DNA of 64,000 nucleotides from Persicaria tinctoria (GCA_037127255.1 JBANSL010000013.1:10560688-10624687); one strand, 5' to 3'; shown: positions 46,423 to 58,015, counted from the stretch's first letter. The notes: generated from the sequence alone by a model not told the origin. A program made the numbers and translations.

Positions 46423-47050
46423 GTTGACGAACGATTGTGATGCCGGATAGCGATTTTGTGGGACCGATCTAGGACGGGAGGTACAAAATCGGGCGTCGGG
46501 CAAAGGGATTTGAGAGGATTTGGGAAGAACTCTCAATCAGATGTTGCTTGACTTGTTCGTTACGATAATTGCAGAAGTGAGGACTGAGGAGGAGGAAACA
46601 GAGGTAGGGGATGACGGTAATGTCTCTCCTGATTTACTAATACGACAAGTGTGGCTTCTATAGCCTTACAGAGATTGGGCTGGAAATGGGCCTATTGGGC
46701 CAACTACAAGTAAAAAGCCAAAATGGGCCACCGAGGCCATAACAATATAAAGTATAAACAAAGTGAAAGTTACCAAAAGAGCATGAACAAGTCAGAACAG
46801 AACAACGCAGTTTGATTATGCACAATCCATAGTACCAAATCTGTGATCGATCAGTTGTGTTCTCAAATAAAACATATGGACATGGAAGTAGGGAGATTAG
46901 AATTACCAGAAGCTTAAATTTTATATAGTGTCCATTTTCAGTTCAGAAAAGTATTGACAGAAGAATCATATATTTCAGTAGCCAGCTAAGATGATTACCT
47001 AAAGCTTAAATGCAAGTCCCCTTTATTGTCCTTCTTCCAGCTCTAGTTCT
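46423..47050. other. Spacer between the proteasome and NLR genes
   Basis: Holds the 5' flank of the proteasome gene and the 3' flank of the NLR pseudogene. No other feature is seen. Confidence 0.45.
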
Positions 47051-50000
47051 GCCTCAATTACTCAATTCTTATGTTAGGAATGTGTTGAATCTTAGGCCAA
47101 TCTTCCCCTATTAATCTTTCGCATCGCTTCTTTAGTTCTGAAGAGCTCTGCCAAATAACAAGATTTTTAAGAGACGAAAGGGAGCTTATCCAATGCGGCA
47201 ATGACACCACCTCCTTAATATCCCAAATATAGAAGAATTCGAGGGCGGCAAGATGCTGGATTCCTTCTGGCAGGCCTTCCATGGTAGGATTCAAGGGCGA
47301 CAAGTTTCTCATTCTCACTAGGCTCAGATGTTTTAGAAACTGAAAGGACTTCAATGGTATGTCATTTACCCACTCTCCCAAGCAACCTGAAATCGTCAAT
47401 CGTTGGATAGAATGGCTGATTGGTTGTGTTTGTATCATCATGCGATCTGGTTCAATAGTAATCACTTTCTCTACCTCAACAATTGACAGACCCCGAAGAT
47501 GGGGGAGATCTAGAAGCGCTCTCCATGACAAATACACCGCTTTGCATTTCCTGAGAGTGAGATCATTTAAAGAGGTAAGGCCTTCAATTCAATTCCATGT
47601 AAAAGGAGCTGATTGCTTCTCATGCTGAATGTCTCTTCAAATCCAAGGCTCAACTTGTGTAGTTTTTGGCTTTGCAGTTGCTTCCATGGAAGTGCTTCTT
47701 CTTCTTCTCGAACCACCTGATTAAAACTCTTTTCTATCATCAATGTTTCAAGAGAAGTCATGTCTTTCAACGCCTTTAAAAGGTTTCTATTCGCCGTTGG
47801 GATGTCCAAATGCCTAACTCTCGGCAAGTGTATTCTTCCAACCTCTGCCTCCTCACCATCCCAATTGAACTCTTCACACCCTCTGATTTCTAAACGTTCA
47901 AGGGAAGTAAGATAAGAAAAGCCATTACAAGACACTGATTTAAGCTGTTTGCATTCCGATAACGTTCAAGGGAAGCTCTGTACATCTTTCACACCTATAA
48001 AGTTTGAGAAAAACAAGTTTATGGAGGCACGAAACCCACAGCGGCATCTTCTTGCCCCCAAAATAACCGATGCGCAAATTCACAATATCAGGAGGTGGTT
48101 GAATGGCATTCATCCCAATGTTAACTGTTGTGGCAGGTTCAATCGACTTACGCATATGGATGATCTCTAATGCACGGAGGCTGCTCTTCCTTGACAAGAA
48201 TGATCTCTCTGCATCCATTTTTGAATTCTCCCATTCAGTTTCTGGAAGCTCAATTCGCAATGATCCGGTCAAGTTTTCAAGGCCCTCCAAATACTTGAGT
48301 CCACCACTCGGATTGTGCACAACTAGCCTATCTAGAGTCACAAGTGATGTCAAAGCTGCCAATCCAGGTGGCATCTTCACTAGGCTGCAACAATACTCAA
48401 GCACAAGATGCCTCGGGCTTAGCAAATAGCCCAACTCCTCTGGAAACTCCTTTAGACTGTAACACCCTTCCAGAATAAGAGATTGTAAATGGGGAAGGCT
48501 ACAAATTGAACTTGGAAGCCTTTCCAAACTACTGCTAAACGATAGATTAAGAAACCTCAAACTTAGCAAATCCCCCAATTCCTCTGGCAACTCCTTTAGA
48601 TATTCACACTTTTGAAGAACAAGAGATTGTAAATGGGGAAGGCTACAAATTGCACTTGGAAGCCTTACCATCGCATTGTTCTCCGATAGATCAAGAAGCC
48701 TCAAGCTTAGCAAATCCCCCAATTGCTCTGGCACCTCCTTTAGAGCTTTACATTTTCGAATAATAAGAAATTGTAAATGCGGAAAGCTACAAATTGACCT
48801 TGGAAGTTTTCTCATGTAGTTCTTTGAGAGATGGAGAAACCTCAAATGAATCAATTCTCCAATAGAAGTCGGTACTTTTTCAATTCCCAAGTCAGATAAA
48901 TCTAAAACTCGTAGAGATCTAAAAGCTGACATTAACTTCTTCAAATCATTCTTTCCCAGTGATATGTTCTCTTCGAAATAATTATATCTATGAGGATAGA
49001 GAAATGTTCTTAGACTCTTTGAATTAGAAAAAGAACCTACACTGTCCACCATGAACTTCGGTTGATAACTGCTTGAAACATGACGAACATTCTTATCCCA
49101 AGAGCTATGCTCTGTTTGATCAATTAAAACATTCTCGGATTTAGCAACTGTTGTAGCCAAATTTTGCATCAGATCATGCATTTGGTAAGTTACCTGACCT
49201 AAAGTCTCATATGTATGGTCAGCCTGAAAAAAAACATCTATTCACCAAGTAGAAGAAGTATTCTTCAGCTCTATCCTCCGGGCTTTGATTATTTAAAGGC
49301 TCAATAAACCCTTGAGCTATCCAGAGACGGATCAAACTATCTTTGCTAAATACATAATCCTTGGGAAAGAGAGAGCAATACCTAAAACAACGCTTCACTG
49401 GATATGGAAGCTCATTGTAACTAAACTCTACACTACTAGAATTGTGCTAATAGACATCGGGTCTTTGACATCGGTCAGAAAAACGCATGATTTTAAAAAT
49501 AATTATAACATCTGTTTAAAAATTTTCGATGTTTCTGGAAGTTGATACATCGATCTCATTATCTAGACAATGTTAAAATGTCATTTTAAAAAAAATTCAA
49601 AAATGCGCCTCTAATATTTTGATGAAATCCAAGGCGGTAAAACCAAACACTTAACCAAAAAAGGGTTATAATTTCTATGTACCCTCTGTACACTCACCCT
49701 CTCTTTAGTCTCTCAAAGAGTCCAAGATCCACATACTCCTCTCAACTCCTCTTTGGTAGTCATCCTCGCCACCGCCACCACCACTGCCACCGCCACTGCT
49801 GCCAACATCGCCACCATCACTGCCGCTACCGCCGTCGCCACCACTCCACTTTCTCGATCCCTACTTTCATCCTCAGCTTCTCTTCCCCCTCTCCCAGTAG
49901 ATCTGAGATATCCTCTTTCTCCCAATGTTATTCCGAAACCCCCAAACTTTACCACTCTCTCACCAGATCTGAGATCTCTGAAGGCCCGCTCGTCCGTTTA

Positions 50001-50109
50001 ACTCCTCTCCTTCCAGATCTGAAATATTCTCTTTCTCCCAGTGATCTCCCGAAACCCTAAACCTTGCCCCTCTCTCTCCGTTCTCGGAGTCTCCATCTCC
50101 ATATCGAAG

Positions 50110-50214
50110 ATGGGAAAGAGCTGCTCGCGGTGGATCTTCTGTCTCGCCAACCTCTTTTTCTCTCCGTCTCATTCCTTCTACCTCCCCGACGTGGCTTCTT
50201 GCGATTTCAACAGG
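50110..50214 (+). pseudogene. Captured first exon of a TM9SF (transmembrane nine)-like gene
   Basis: The ATG at 50110 opens MGKSCSRWIFCLANLFF, a signal-peptide-like start, then SFYLPDVASCDFNR, followed by a donor (AGG|GTTCGT). Plant TM9SF proteins begin their mature part SFYLPGVAP.DF at this position. Preceding CT-rich sequence looks like its 5' leader. The rest of the gene is not found. It lies within a CACTA element, so this is a captured fragment. Confidence 0.55.
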
Positions 50215-50764
50215 GTTCGTTCTTGGTACTTTTCTCTATTAATTCATTCCTCTTTTTATCGCTTTGCATTTGAAAGTACTTCATTTACTCCAATTTTGGT
50301 AATCGGTGTAAACCTGGATCCTTTGTTCAAAGATATATTTTTCTATCTGATTGTGTTTTGATTCATCTGCTATTTTTCCTTGAATTGTTGTTCTTAAAGT
50401 TCACCGCTCTTATCAATTTTTAGCTGAAAAAAAATGCAATAGCAGAGGATTAATGCTCTTAATTACTTATTAGGCAACTGTGGATTTGTTATTGGCAATA
50501 ATGATTACTTGCAATAGTATTTAGATTGCTGGATGTTAAATGAGTTTATCATGTTTGGTATGGTAATCCTATAACTGTTTCAGTATTGATATCAATACAA
50601 ATGAGCCCTTGATAGTACTATATCTGTTGAGTTTTGCAACAATTGTTGATTACTATATCCAAGAGAGGATCAAATCTAGATGTGCAACATCCAATTTGCC
50701 ATCTCAATACTTTGATCTTTGGTTCGACTCACTAGTGACCTGCATTTTCTAGTCTGAGTATGCA

Positions 50765-51480
50765 GGATATGTGATTGCACCTAGAAAACCATTAGATCAC
50801 TTTCTTGCCACAAGTTTCAACACTGTATATGTGAGTCCTGAGACATTGATCTTTACTTTTGTTCTGAATACTAGATGTAGAAGTCTTATTAAGCTTGCAA
50901 TCTACTGTATTAGATTGCTCTTTATCTCTGAGCTTCTTATCAAGCTTTTAACTGTTGATTGACTCATGTTATGACTGTTAGTATAGTCGTGTTATCTCAA
51001 CACGACTATATTTTGACTCTTGAATAACAATGTTGTAGGTCCTAATTGATGCGGAATATGAACTCTTGAATTTGAGAGAAGAAACAACAGCCATGGTTAG
51101 TAGGACTTTACCTCCATTACATTTGTTTATGTTAACCTATCTGAATTCCTTTTTGCTGAGTTTCAACGAGTTTGTGTTGTTATTCAACAAATTATGCGGA
51201 CGAATCTGCAGTGAAAAAGGTTGTTGTTTCTTGCTGTTATAATTATTTCATGTGTGACTTATTTCTACATCAGGAAGAGTCTGAAAAGTATCGTGTATTG
51301 CTCATTTTTTTTATTCTCTTTTGATGCAAACCAAAACAAATTCTTCATGATTATGTCGTTTGTGTGCTTAAATAATTAATATTGTAAGTTTTCTTGTATT
51401 CTTCCCCAGGTAAAAAGCAGGGCCGAAATGAATTTGTTATATGACTACAACCATCAGACGCAATGTATGAAGCTTACAGT
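50765..51480 (+). other. Unidentified exon-like segments in CACTA interior
   Basis: Segments with acceptor/donor-like borders read VLIDAEYELLNLREETTAM (51040-51094) and VKSRAEMNLLYDYNHQTQ (51412-51480). Another frame reads VIAPRKPLDHFLATSFNTVY near 50770. They look coding, but I cannot assign them. They may come from the same captured gene as a neighbour or from another one. Confidence 0.3.
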
Positions 51481-51935
51481 ATGTTATTGGATCTTAAGCT
51501 CATTTGTGAATTTTCTATTATGTTGCAACAACTCTGCTCAGTTCTTTCAAGCATCAAAGAAATGTGACTTTGTTTGCCTCAACTAGCAGTGGATAACATA
51601 TCTTTGAACTTAATTCATTTGTCTTTCTTTCTTCGCTCCTTTGGGAGTAATTAGTTTGGGAATATGGGCTTTCTCATTCATGAATTTTCCATGGAAAAGG
51701 GGAGCCCCTTTTTATCTATCTGTCGCTGATGAGGGTCTTACTGTCATAGCTCATGAGAATTTCTTGTTTCTTCTTTAAATGTTGGCCCATTTTGAATTGA
51801 ATAGTGCTTGCTAGGTGCTACCCTACTTTTTGTCAGGAAGAAAAGAAGCCATATTCATCTCTTGCATGTCAAAGACTTTAGATTTCAATTGAAAAGATGA
51901 ACTGACGTTGTGTCCTCCTACGGGTTAAGCTGACT

Positions 51936-52236
51936 GGCTTGGAAATGTCGACTGTACAAAGCGAATTAGACTTATCATACGGGCAACGATATCAAGATGT
52001 TGCCATCCCAGGCCTATGAACGTCTAATTCTAGACACGTAAGAATCCTCATTCTCCAAAAGCTTAATTGTGCTTGAGTTCTACTCCGATTGTCTTTGGTT
52101 TAATGTGATTCTATACCTCATTCATTCATAGTGAAAATGTTCTCAAATACTCATGCTCGGATAACTAACTATTGACTTATTTTTCCTCAGAATAAAGGGT
52201 GATCAACAACACTTTGTTCGCAGAGACGAGCTGAAG
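51936..52236 (+). pseudogene. Captured exons of cytosolic glucose-6-phosphate dehydrogenase
   Basis: The first exon piece (51936-52037) reads [20 protein letters not shown], then after a small (probably 2-base) deletion AYERLILDT, ending at a GTAAGA donor. The second (52191-52236) follows TTTTCCTCAG and reads IKGDQQHFVRRDELK before a GTACTG donor. Joined, these match the C-terminal part of plant cytosolic G6PDH, the first enzyme of the oxidative pentose phosphate pathway. Intron position and phase are kept, which shows capture at DNA level. Only two exons are present and one is frameshifted, so it is a non-functional fragment inside the CACTA element. Confidence 0.82.
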
Positions 52237-54768
52237 GTACTGTGAAAAACAGTCGCACCTTGCATCCAGATTTCTAATCCAGGTGCTAACTTGTGCATAT
52301 TTGTATGTTTACGATGAGAATGGAGAATGAAAGGTCGTCCAATACAAATCTTTCGAGTATGCAGGCTGCTACTTTAAGCTGGTGAGCATTTCAATTTCCT
52401 TAGGCTTTCATGCAATTTTGGTTTCCTTGTTGTTTTGGTTTCCTTGTTATTATTGAACTGGCTCGTTTCCTTGTTATTATTGAACTGGCTTGTTTACTGT
52501 CATTCGAATTAGGATTGGGGCTGCTTATTAGCTAATTCTGTTGATGTTGTTTGGAGGCATTTCCTAATGTGGTTTGCTGATTTTTTTATAGAGTTGATGG
52601 TTTTTCGCCCCTTGAAATTAAGCATTTGGGGCTGCTTTCCGGTGGTGGTGATCTGCTGCGTTTGAGGTTGTTTCTGGGTGCCTTTTCTGTTGTCAAGAGC
52701 TGAATTGCTGCTACAAATGATGAGGTTGCTATCAAGGGATGCTATCAAGGCATACCATTAGTTAGCTAAGAGAAGTGTTTGACATGAACATGATGTACAC
52801 GAATTATTGAAATCTAGAACAGTGTTTGAGTGTCATTATTTAATGTATGTATTGGTCTTTCACAATGTTTAATTTTCTATTAGCCAAAACAGGGTCACAA
52901 TATAGATAAATAGGGGTATTAAATGAAAAAAATCAGACTCGAGAGAAAAAAAAAATGATGTGTATCTTTATAGATAAGTCGATCATACAGATACAAACTG
53001 ATTTCTAAAACCCAACATATATCAAAACTGTGTTATAAAACGATGTTATAAAATACCAAAAACATCGTTTTTCATATAAAAAATGATTTGAAAATATATA
53101 AATAACATTGATTTTTAAAATATTTAATATGGTTCATTATATTTATATAAAATAATATTAAAAATTAAACTTGAAAAAAGAGTATGCACAAATTGAATAA
53201 TTCCTAACCGATGTGTATATTAATGTAAAACATCAGGTTTATCAAAAATAGCGATGTTAATGTGAACTTTTTTATTGTCCCATAAATCTTCAAATGGCTA
53301 GAAATGCAAAATAATAATGGTTTAACATTATGTGAATAAATCAAAACGTAACTATATTAATGTATTCAAGTCATTATAAAAAAGAAAAACGATGTTATAT
53401 ATTATTAAAGACATCGGGTATAAACCGATGTGCTAAAGTTGGGATCTTTAACACCACCCACTAACACGTCGAATTTTTTTTTGATTAACATCGGTTTATA
53501 CCCGATGTCTATGAACAAAATTCTAGTAGTGCTAGTACATGCGTGACTTTCTTATACTCGTCAGGGATCAATTTGGAGAGCTCATCATTTACAAGAGGAA
53601 ACCATATTTCCTTCTCTTTCTCTCTCAATAGGCTTTCTATAGTGACAATAGCAAGTGGAACGTTTGCACACTTTTTCACAATTTGTCGACCTAATTGTTC
53701 AAACTCTAAGCTACTCTGATCAACTTCTTCCACAAAAGCTACCTTCTTAAACAACAACCAAGCACTCTCGTCTGACATTCCCTTCATATCAAAGTAAGGC
53801 TTGGTGGCACACAAAGTTTGAGCAACAATTTCGGAACGTGTTGTGGCTAAAACCTTGCTTCCATCCTTTCCACTGGGCAATAACTGTTTCAACCGACGCC
53901 AGTTTTGTGGATCCTCATCCCATACATGGTCCAAAACGAGCAAAAATCGTTTCCCTTCAATCTCTTTTCTAAGCTTAGATTGCAACTGATCTATATCAAG
54001 GTTTTCGGGTTCTTTTATTGTGGCGGATTTTAGGAGTGTTATCACAACTTGCTTAAGATGTGAAAAGTAGTTAACACAAGCCCACATACATAAATCGAAA
54101 CCCTTTTAAACTCTGTCATCATTATACACAAGCTGAGCAAGAGTGGTTTTCCCTAATCCTCCATTTCCAATAACCGCAATGACAGAAACACCTCCTTTTT
54201 GTTGTTGGGAACAATCAGACAACAACATCCTTACTACATCCTCTGTTTCTTGCTCTCGGCCTACCACTTCATTTCTCGGTATAAATGAGTGGGTTGGTTC
54301 TCTCCCGATTCTAGACATCGGAGCTACTTCAGATTGATTTGGGAGAAAACTAAACCTCTGAATATCACGCGCAATATCATCAAAACGCTCTCTTATTTTC
54401 TTCACCTTATGAGCATTTTTAACCAATAAAGCAAACTGGTACGGTTTCGAAAGGAAATGGCCTACCTATTTCCTAATCTCAGTCCCTTTCTTGTTCTTCT
54501 CGAGCAAGACTTTTGTAGAGATGGCGTCGAACAGATCATCAGCTTCGTACAACACGGCCCTGAGTCGTGCAAGCCATCCCTGGACAGCAGCATTGGTGGC
54601 CTGCTTGCGATCAGCATCTTGCAGGACATTTCGAACGGTGGTGACGGTGTCCTCAAGCTTCTCGAATTGTTCCTTGTGACCCCATAGAAGTCGGAATTCA
54701 TCGAGTGCAGGGGATCCAAGTTGTTTCAGCACTGATTCCGCAATGCCAAACAGCGCAGCTTCAGTCAT

Positions 54769-55054
54769 TTTTGGAGTAGCTAGTTTTTTGGGGGTGGAGA
54801 TTGGAATCAATCAACTTTGTTCAATCACCAATTATGAATCTGTATAATAATCCTTGAAAAGAAACAAAAAAAATGAAAACAAATAAAACCGTGTGGACCA
54901 GAGAGGTAGGGAAGGGAGTAGTGATTGGCCTTGTCAATCAAGTTGTAAAGTGGTATGTGACTATTTGAAAGTTGGAGTTATCTGTATATATGATTGGCCT
55001 TCCCTATATAATACTCTGGAAATATCATAGTGCTAATTTTTCTACCAAGATAAT
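54769..55054. other. 5' flank of NLR copy 1
   Basis: Non-coding sequence mirrored at 61195-61490 in front of copy 2, so it is the shared promoter region of both copies. No transposon is present until 55055. Confidence 0.6.
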
Positions 55055-55172
55055 GTTGGGAAAAATCGGCTTTTCCCGCTTCGTAGGATTAAGATGGGAA
55101 AAACTCACTTTTGTGTAAAAGCGGAGCTTGTATTATATAGTGAAAACTTTACAAATATATAACTCTCACTAT

Positions 55173-55587
55173 CAGTGGTGGACCCAGAAACTTTTGAGGG
55201 GGGGGTCACCGTGCCAGGGTGGGTGTGGCGGCGGGTCGCTGGGTGGGTCGAGGGTTCGACTCGGACTTCGCTCTCTCTCACAGTCGGCGGCTACTGTAAA
55301 TGTAAATGGCGGAAAGGGCGGGGGACTTTTTGAATTTTAACCTATAAAAAGATTTTAAAAAAAAAAATAGAGGTAAAAAATTAAAATTTGGTGAGTCGAA
55401 CCCACGTCTCCTGACTCCCCAAAGAGCTCACCCACGTTCTTTGCCATTTAAGCTAACGATTTTTAGTGATTTTTTACTCTCTTTACTTAATTATATCCAA
55501 AACAAGTTTTTTTTTTTTTTACATATTTCTCGGGCCGAGGGGGGGGGTTCACGTGACCCCCCAGGACCCCCCTTGGGTCCGCCACTG
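55173..55587. mobile_element. hAT-type MITE (415 bp)
   Basis: Termini CAGTGGTGGACCCAG and, reversed, CAGTGGCGGACCCAAG; perfect 8-base target duplication CTCACTAT (55165-55172, 55588-55595). No transposase is present. It contains a tRNA-like stretch on the minus strand (about 55390-55455, with GTGGGTTCGACTC). It is nested in the left LTR of the composite element. Confidence 0.93.
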
Positions 55588-55984
55588 CTCACTATATAAT
55601 TTTGTGGCTCACTTACACTCACTCTTACTAGGATACTTGATCACTCTATACTTGCTCTCACTTGAATTGCTTTGCTTGGATGATCCAAAGCCAAGACACC
55701 CATGGGCTATTTATAGCCCCCATCTCACCATCCTTCACCATCTACAAAGTGGAGATTATTCTCTAATTTTCTAGACTTTTCTAGCCTAGGAATGCATCTA
55801 GATAATCCTAGGCTTATCTCTCTTGAACTCTCTTGATAAATTCAAGAGGCTTCTAGAATTGGTCTTCAATTTTGCATCTTGGACTTGTTGAAATATGGAC
55901 CCGGCTTCCTCCAAGTTTGGGCTTTGGGTGATTGGGCTAAATTAAGGAAGAAACCCAACAATTCTCCCCATTTCTGACTTAATT

Positions 55985-56190
55985 TGGGCGTGTTACGATG
56001 CCGGAGCCTTGGCAGCAATCTTCAAACTTCTTTGTCGGGATTACCTTGGTCATCATGTCGGACCAGTTCTTCTCCATATGCACCTTGTCAAGCTGTAGAA
56101 GCTTCTCTTCGAGGATGTCTCGGATCCAATGATATCGGATATCGATGTGCTTCGAGCGAGAGTGATAGGTCGGGTCCCTTAGCTTAGTGG
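55985..56190 (-). pseudogene. Copia RNase H C-terminal remnant
   Basis: Minus-strand frame reads SRSKHIDIRYHWIRDILEEK, then WSDMMTKVIPTKKFEDC and a stop. This is the C-terminus of Copia RNase H (compare TKHIDVQHHFIREL of element 1). It is followed on the minus strand by a purine tract and LTR. The rest of the polyprotein is absent. Confidence 0.85.
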
Positions 56191-56850
56191 ATGGTGAGAA
56201 GCTGGAGGGTACATGTGACGCTCTTCACGAAGAGAGGGTACAAGGTGTCATGAGAAGGAGCTTGATCAAGCGCAGACTACACTAATCGAGAGGAATGTTT
56301 GCTTCCTTGAAGAGCACGTCGTGATGGGGGGGTGCCACGACATTGGAATCAAGGAGCGAAGGAAAGAGAAGATTGAGAATGCTATGGAGGTATGTGAAAA
56401 TATGAATTAAGGGAGGAATTGTTGGTCAATAATTCATATTTAACATACATGAAAATGTGTTTTGGGCTAAATTGTGGAACGTTCCGGAAGAATGTGGAAT
56501 GTGGCGGAAGTCTCCAGAATGTGGTGAAATATTCCAGAAGCCTATGGAAGAGTGTGGAAGTCTCTGGAAGCTTGCGGAACCTTATAGAAGGTTCCGGAAC
56601 AGTGAAGAGTCTAGGTGTCTCTAGATGTGTGTAGAGTTCTCCGGAAGCCTGGAGAACCTTAGGAAATGTATGGAGAAGATTAGAAGCATATGGATGGCTC
56701 TAGTCTTGGAGTATTCTAGAGATGTCCTAGAATTTTCCTTGTAAAGGAGGACATGGCCTATAAATAGGCATAAGGAGCACATGTCTTGAGTGAGCGGGCA
56801 AGGTGAGTGCTCCTCCAAATGAGTGTGAGCATGTGAGGTGTTGTGTAGCC

Positions 56851-57019
56851 TAGTATGTGATCGATCGAGCAAGAGGGCGTCTCGATCACATACTAGTGAG
56901 TGTGAGTGTGAGTCCTAGTGTATGATCGATTGAGGATGAGGGTGTCTCGATCATACACTAGAGTGTGTGGGTTGGTCAATAGGTGTGATCGATTGAGCAT
57001 GAGGGCGTCTCGATCACAC
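56851..57019 (+). repeat. Three consecutive hairpins with 17-base loops
   Basis: Hairpin 1 arms: TAGTATGTGATCGA (56851-56864) and TCGATCACATACTA (56882-56895). Hairpin 2 arms: TAGTGTATGATCGA (56916-56929) and TCGATCATACACTA (56947-56960). Hairpin 3 arms: GTGTGATCGA (56983-56992) and TCGATCACAC (57010-57019). Each loop is 17 bases and conserved (…GAG.A.GAGGG.GTC). Stem differences between 1 and 2 are matched on both arms. They lie downstream of the TATA box in the right LTR, hence in the likely transcript leader. Confidence 0.85.
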
Positions 57020-57202
57020 GAGTGTGGGATCCACCAAAGAGTGAGGTTAGTCTCTTGAGTCGAGTGGTGTATGTGAGTCTTGTATTTGTGAGAAGTGTAC
57101 TTGTGTACATGATATATAATACAAGTTCTCATTGATAAGTGGAGCCTGATCCATCTGAGTCACACGTGATCAAGTGTTAGCTACCCCGGTTTTTCCCCAA
57201 CA

Positions 57203-58015
57203 GATAAGACTTATCAATGGTGAATTTTACCTGTTTTACTGGGTATGTCGGAGTTCGCAAAGTAGACCAGTAAAGTAAGGACTCAGATTCGATTTCTGAT
57301 TTTGTATTGCAAATGCAAATACTCATGAGTTGCTGGTGTCTTCTTAATTTCTAGCTTCCTTTTTCATGCTTCTTTAATTTGTGTTTTAATTTCACCACTT
57401 GGTTTTAGCTGTTGTGAATTGTGATCGCTGATGGTACTCTCAACCGGTAGACATCAAACTAATGCACTTCTAATATAAGAAAAGAGTTTTGTAAGGTTAT
57501 TACCCCATTCTTTCCTCGTCATATGACTGTATCCTAATCCTCATTTTCATGTATACCATCTTTGTTGCATTGTTAGATTATGTGATGGTAATCCACTCAC
57601 CATCACATAAAACATACAAACATAAAACATACAAACATACGATGTGGCATGGAAAGATTGATTTTTATTTTTTATTTTTTTTAAGGAAAAAAAACAGAAC
57701 AATGGAACATCTCCAATCCCATAAAGCATTAGTATGAACAATGTTATTATGTGGGAACATATAAAAGGTGGAGAGTGAAGCCCTTATAATTATATATGTA
57801 TGGCTCCAACTAAACACAAAACATACAAACATAACCCATCAACAATGGAACAAGTCCATTAAGAACAAAACGCACGAAGTCTTGGCAAACTGACAAGTTG
57901 CCAAGGAAGTTTCTCTGAAGAAAACCACGGCTTCACATAGTTGTTGCCCTATTTGCCTGTCAAAAAGATGTTGTGGAGTTTGAGATTTCACTGTCTTACC
58001 AAATCAAATCCACAA
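57203..58015. other. 3' flank of the receptor-like gene, left arm of the inverted repeat
   Basis: Non-coding AT-rich DNA with repeats of CATAAAACATACAAAC near 57605 and 57820. It is matched in reverse by about 60110-61190. Confidence 0.55.

Larger units (their letters stand above)
49431..53531. mobile_element. CACTA transposon inside the NLR gene, carrying gene fragments
   Basis: Termini are CACTACTAGAATTG on the left and, reversed, CACTACTAGAATTTTG on the right. The 3-base duplication CTA flanks it (49428-49430, 53532-53534). Excising the element and one CTA restores the NLR reading across the site, as judged from the intact stretch in copy 2 near 62670. ACATCGG and CCGATGT motifs crowd both subterminal zones. 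There is no transposase frame, so it is non-autonomous. The interior carries exon fragments of at least two host genes on the plus strand. Confidence 0.94.
47058..54768 (-). pseudogene. CC-NB-LRR resistance-type gene (RGA-like), disrupted, copy 1
   Basis: Minus-strand gene starting at ATG 54768 (MTEAALFGIAESVLKQLG), an Rx-type coiled-coil with the EADDLFD motif. The NB-ARC domain follows: P-loop GGLGKTTLAQ near 54150, kinase-2 LLVLDHVWDED near 53945 (His where Asp is usual), GSKVLATTRSE, and NVPLAIVTI in place of GLPL. After a 4.1 kb CACTA insertion (49431-53531) the gene resumes at about 49427 (SYNELPYP), then MHDLMQNLA (49181) and a leucine-rich repeat region to 47058, ending DWPKIQHIPNIRIE as RGA-type NLRs do. 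Lesions are a TAG after EIRK (about 54465), a TAA after YNDDRV (about 54107), the CACTA insertion, a one-base gain in a T run (about 49228), and frame changes near 47960 and 47570. Intact relatives sense pathogen effectors and trigger cell death. This copy cannot make a full product. Confidence 0.93.
55055..57202. mobile_element. Composite of two oppositely oriented LTR retrotransposon 3' ends
   Basis: The composite is flanked by GATAA on both sides (55049-55053 within AAGATAA, and after CCCCAACA at about 57202). The matching site in the right arm (61190-61200) has a single copy with one change, so it is the empty site. The left unit is minus-strand: Copia RNase H remnant (56190-55985), purine tract (AATGGGGAGAA), then LTR TGTTGGGTTT...TTTTTCCCAACA from 55960 to 55055, itself carrying a hAT MITE. 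The right unit is plus-strand: purine tract (AAGGGAGGAA), then LTR TGTTGGTCAA...TTTTTCCCCAACA from about 56424 to 57202 with a TATAAATAG box near 56759. Both outer ends are U5 ends. The two LTRs share only their ends and an ATATAATACAAG segment. Confidence 0.75.

Noticed and set aside
52509..52748. 79-codon minus-strand frame in the CACTA interior
   Set aside because: Gln/Thr-rich, no family match, inside non-coding transposon sequence.
56851..57019. CRISPR-like repeat array
   Set aside because: Three hairpin repeats in a plant LTR; there are no unique spacers and no cas genes, and the setting is eukaryotic.
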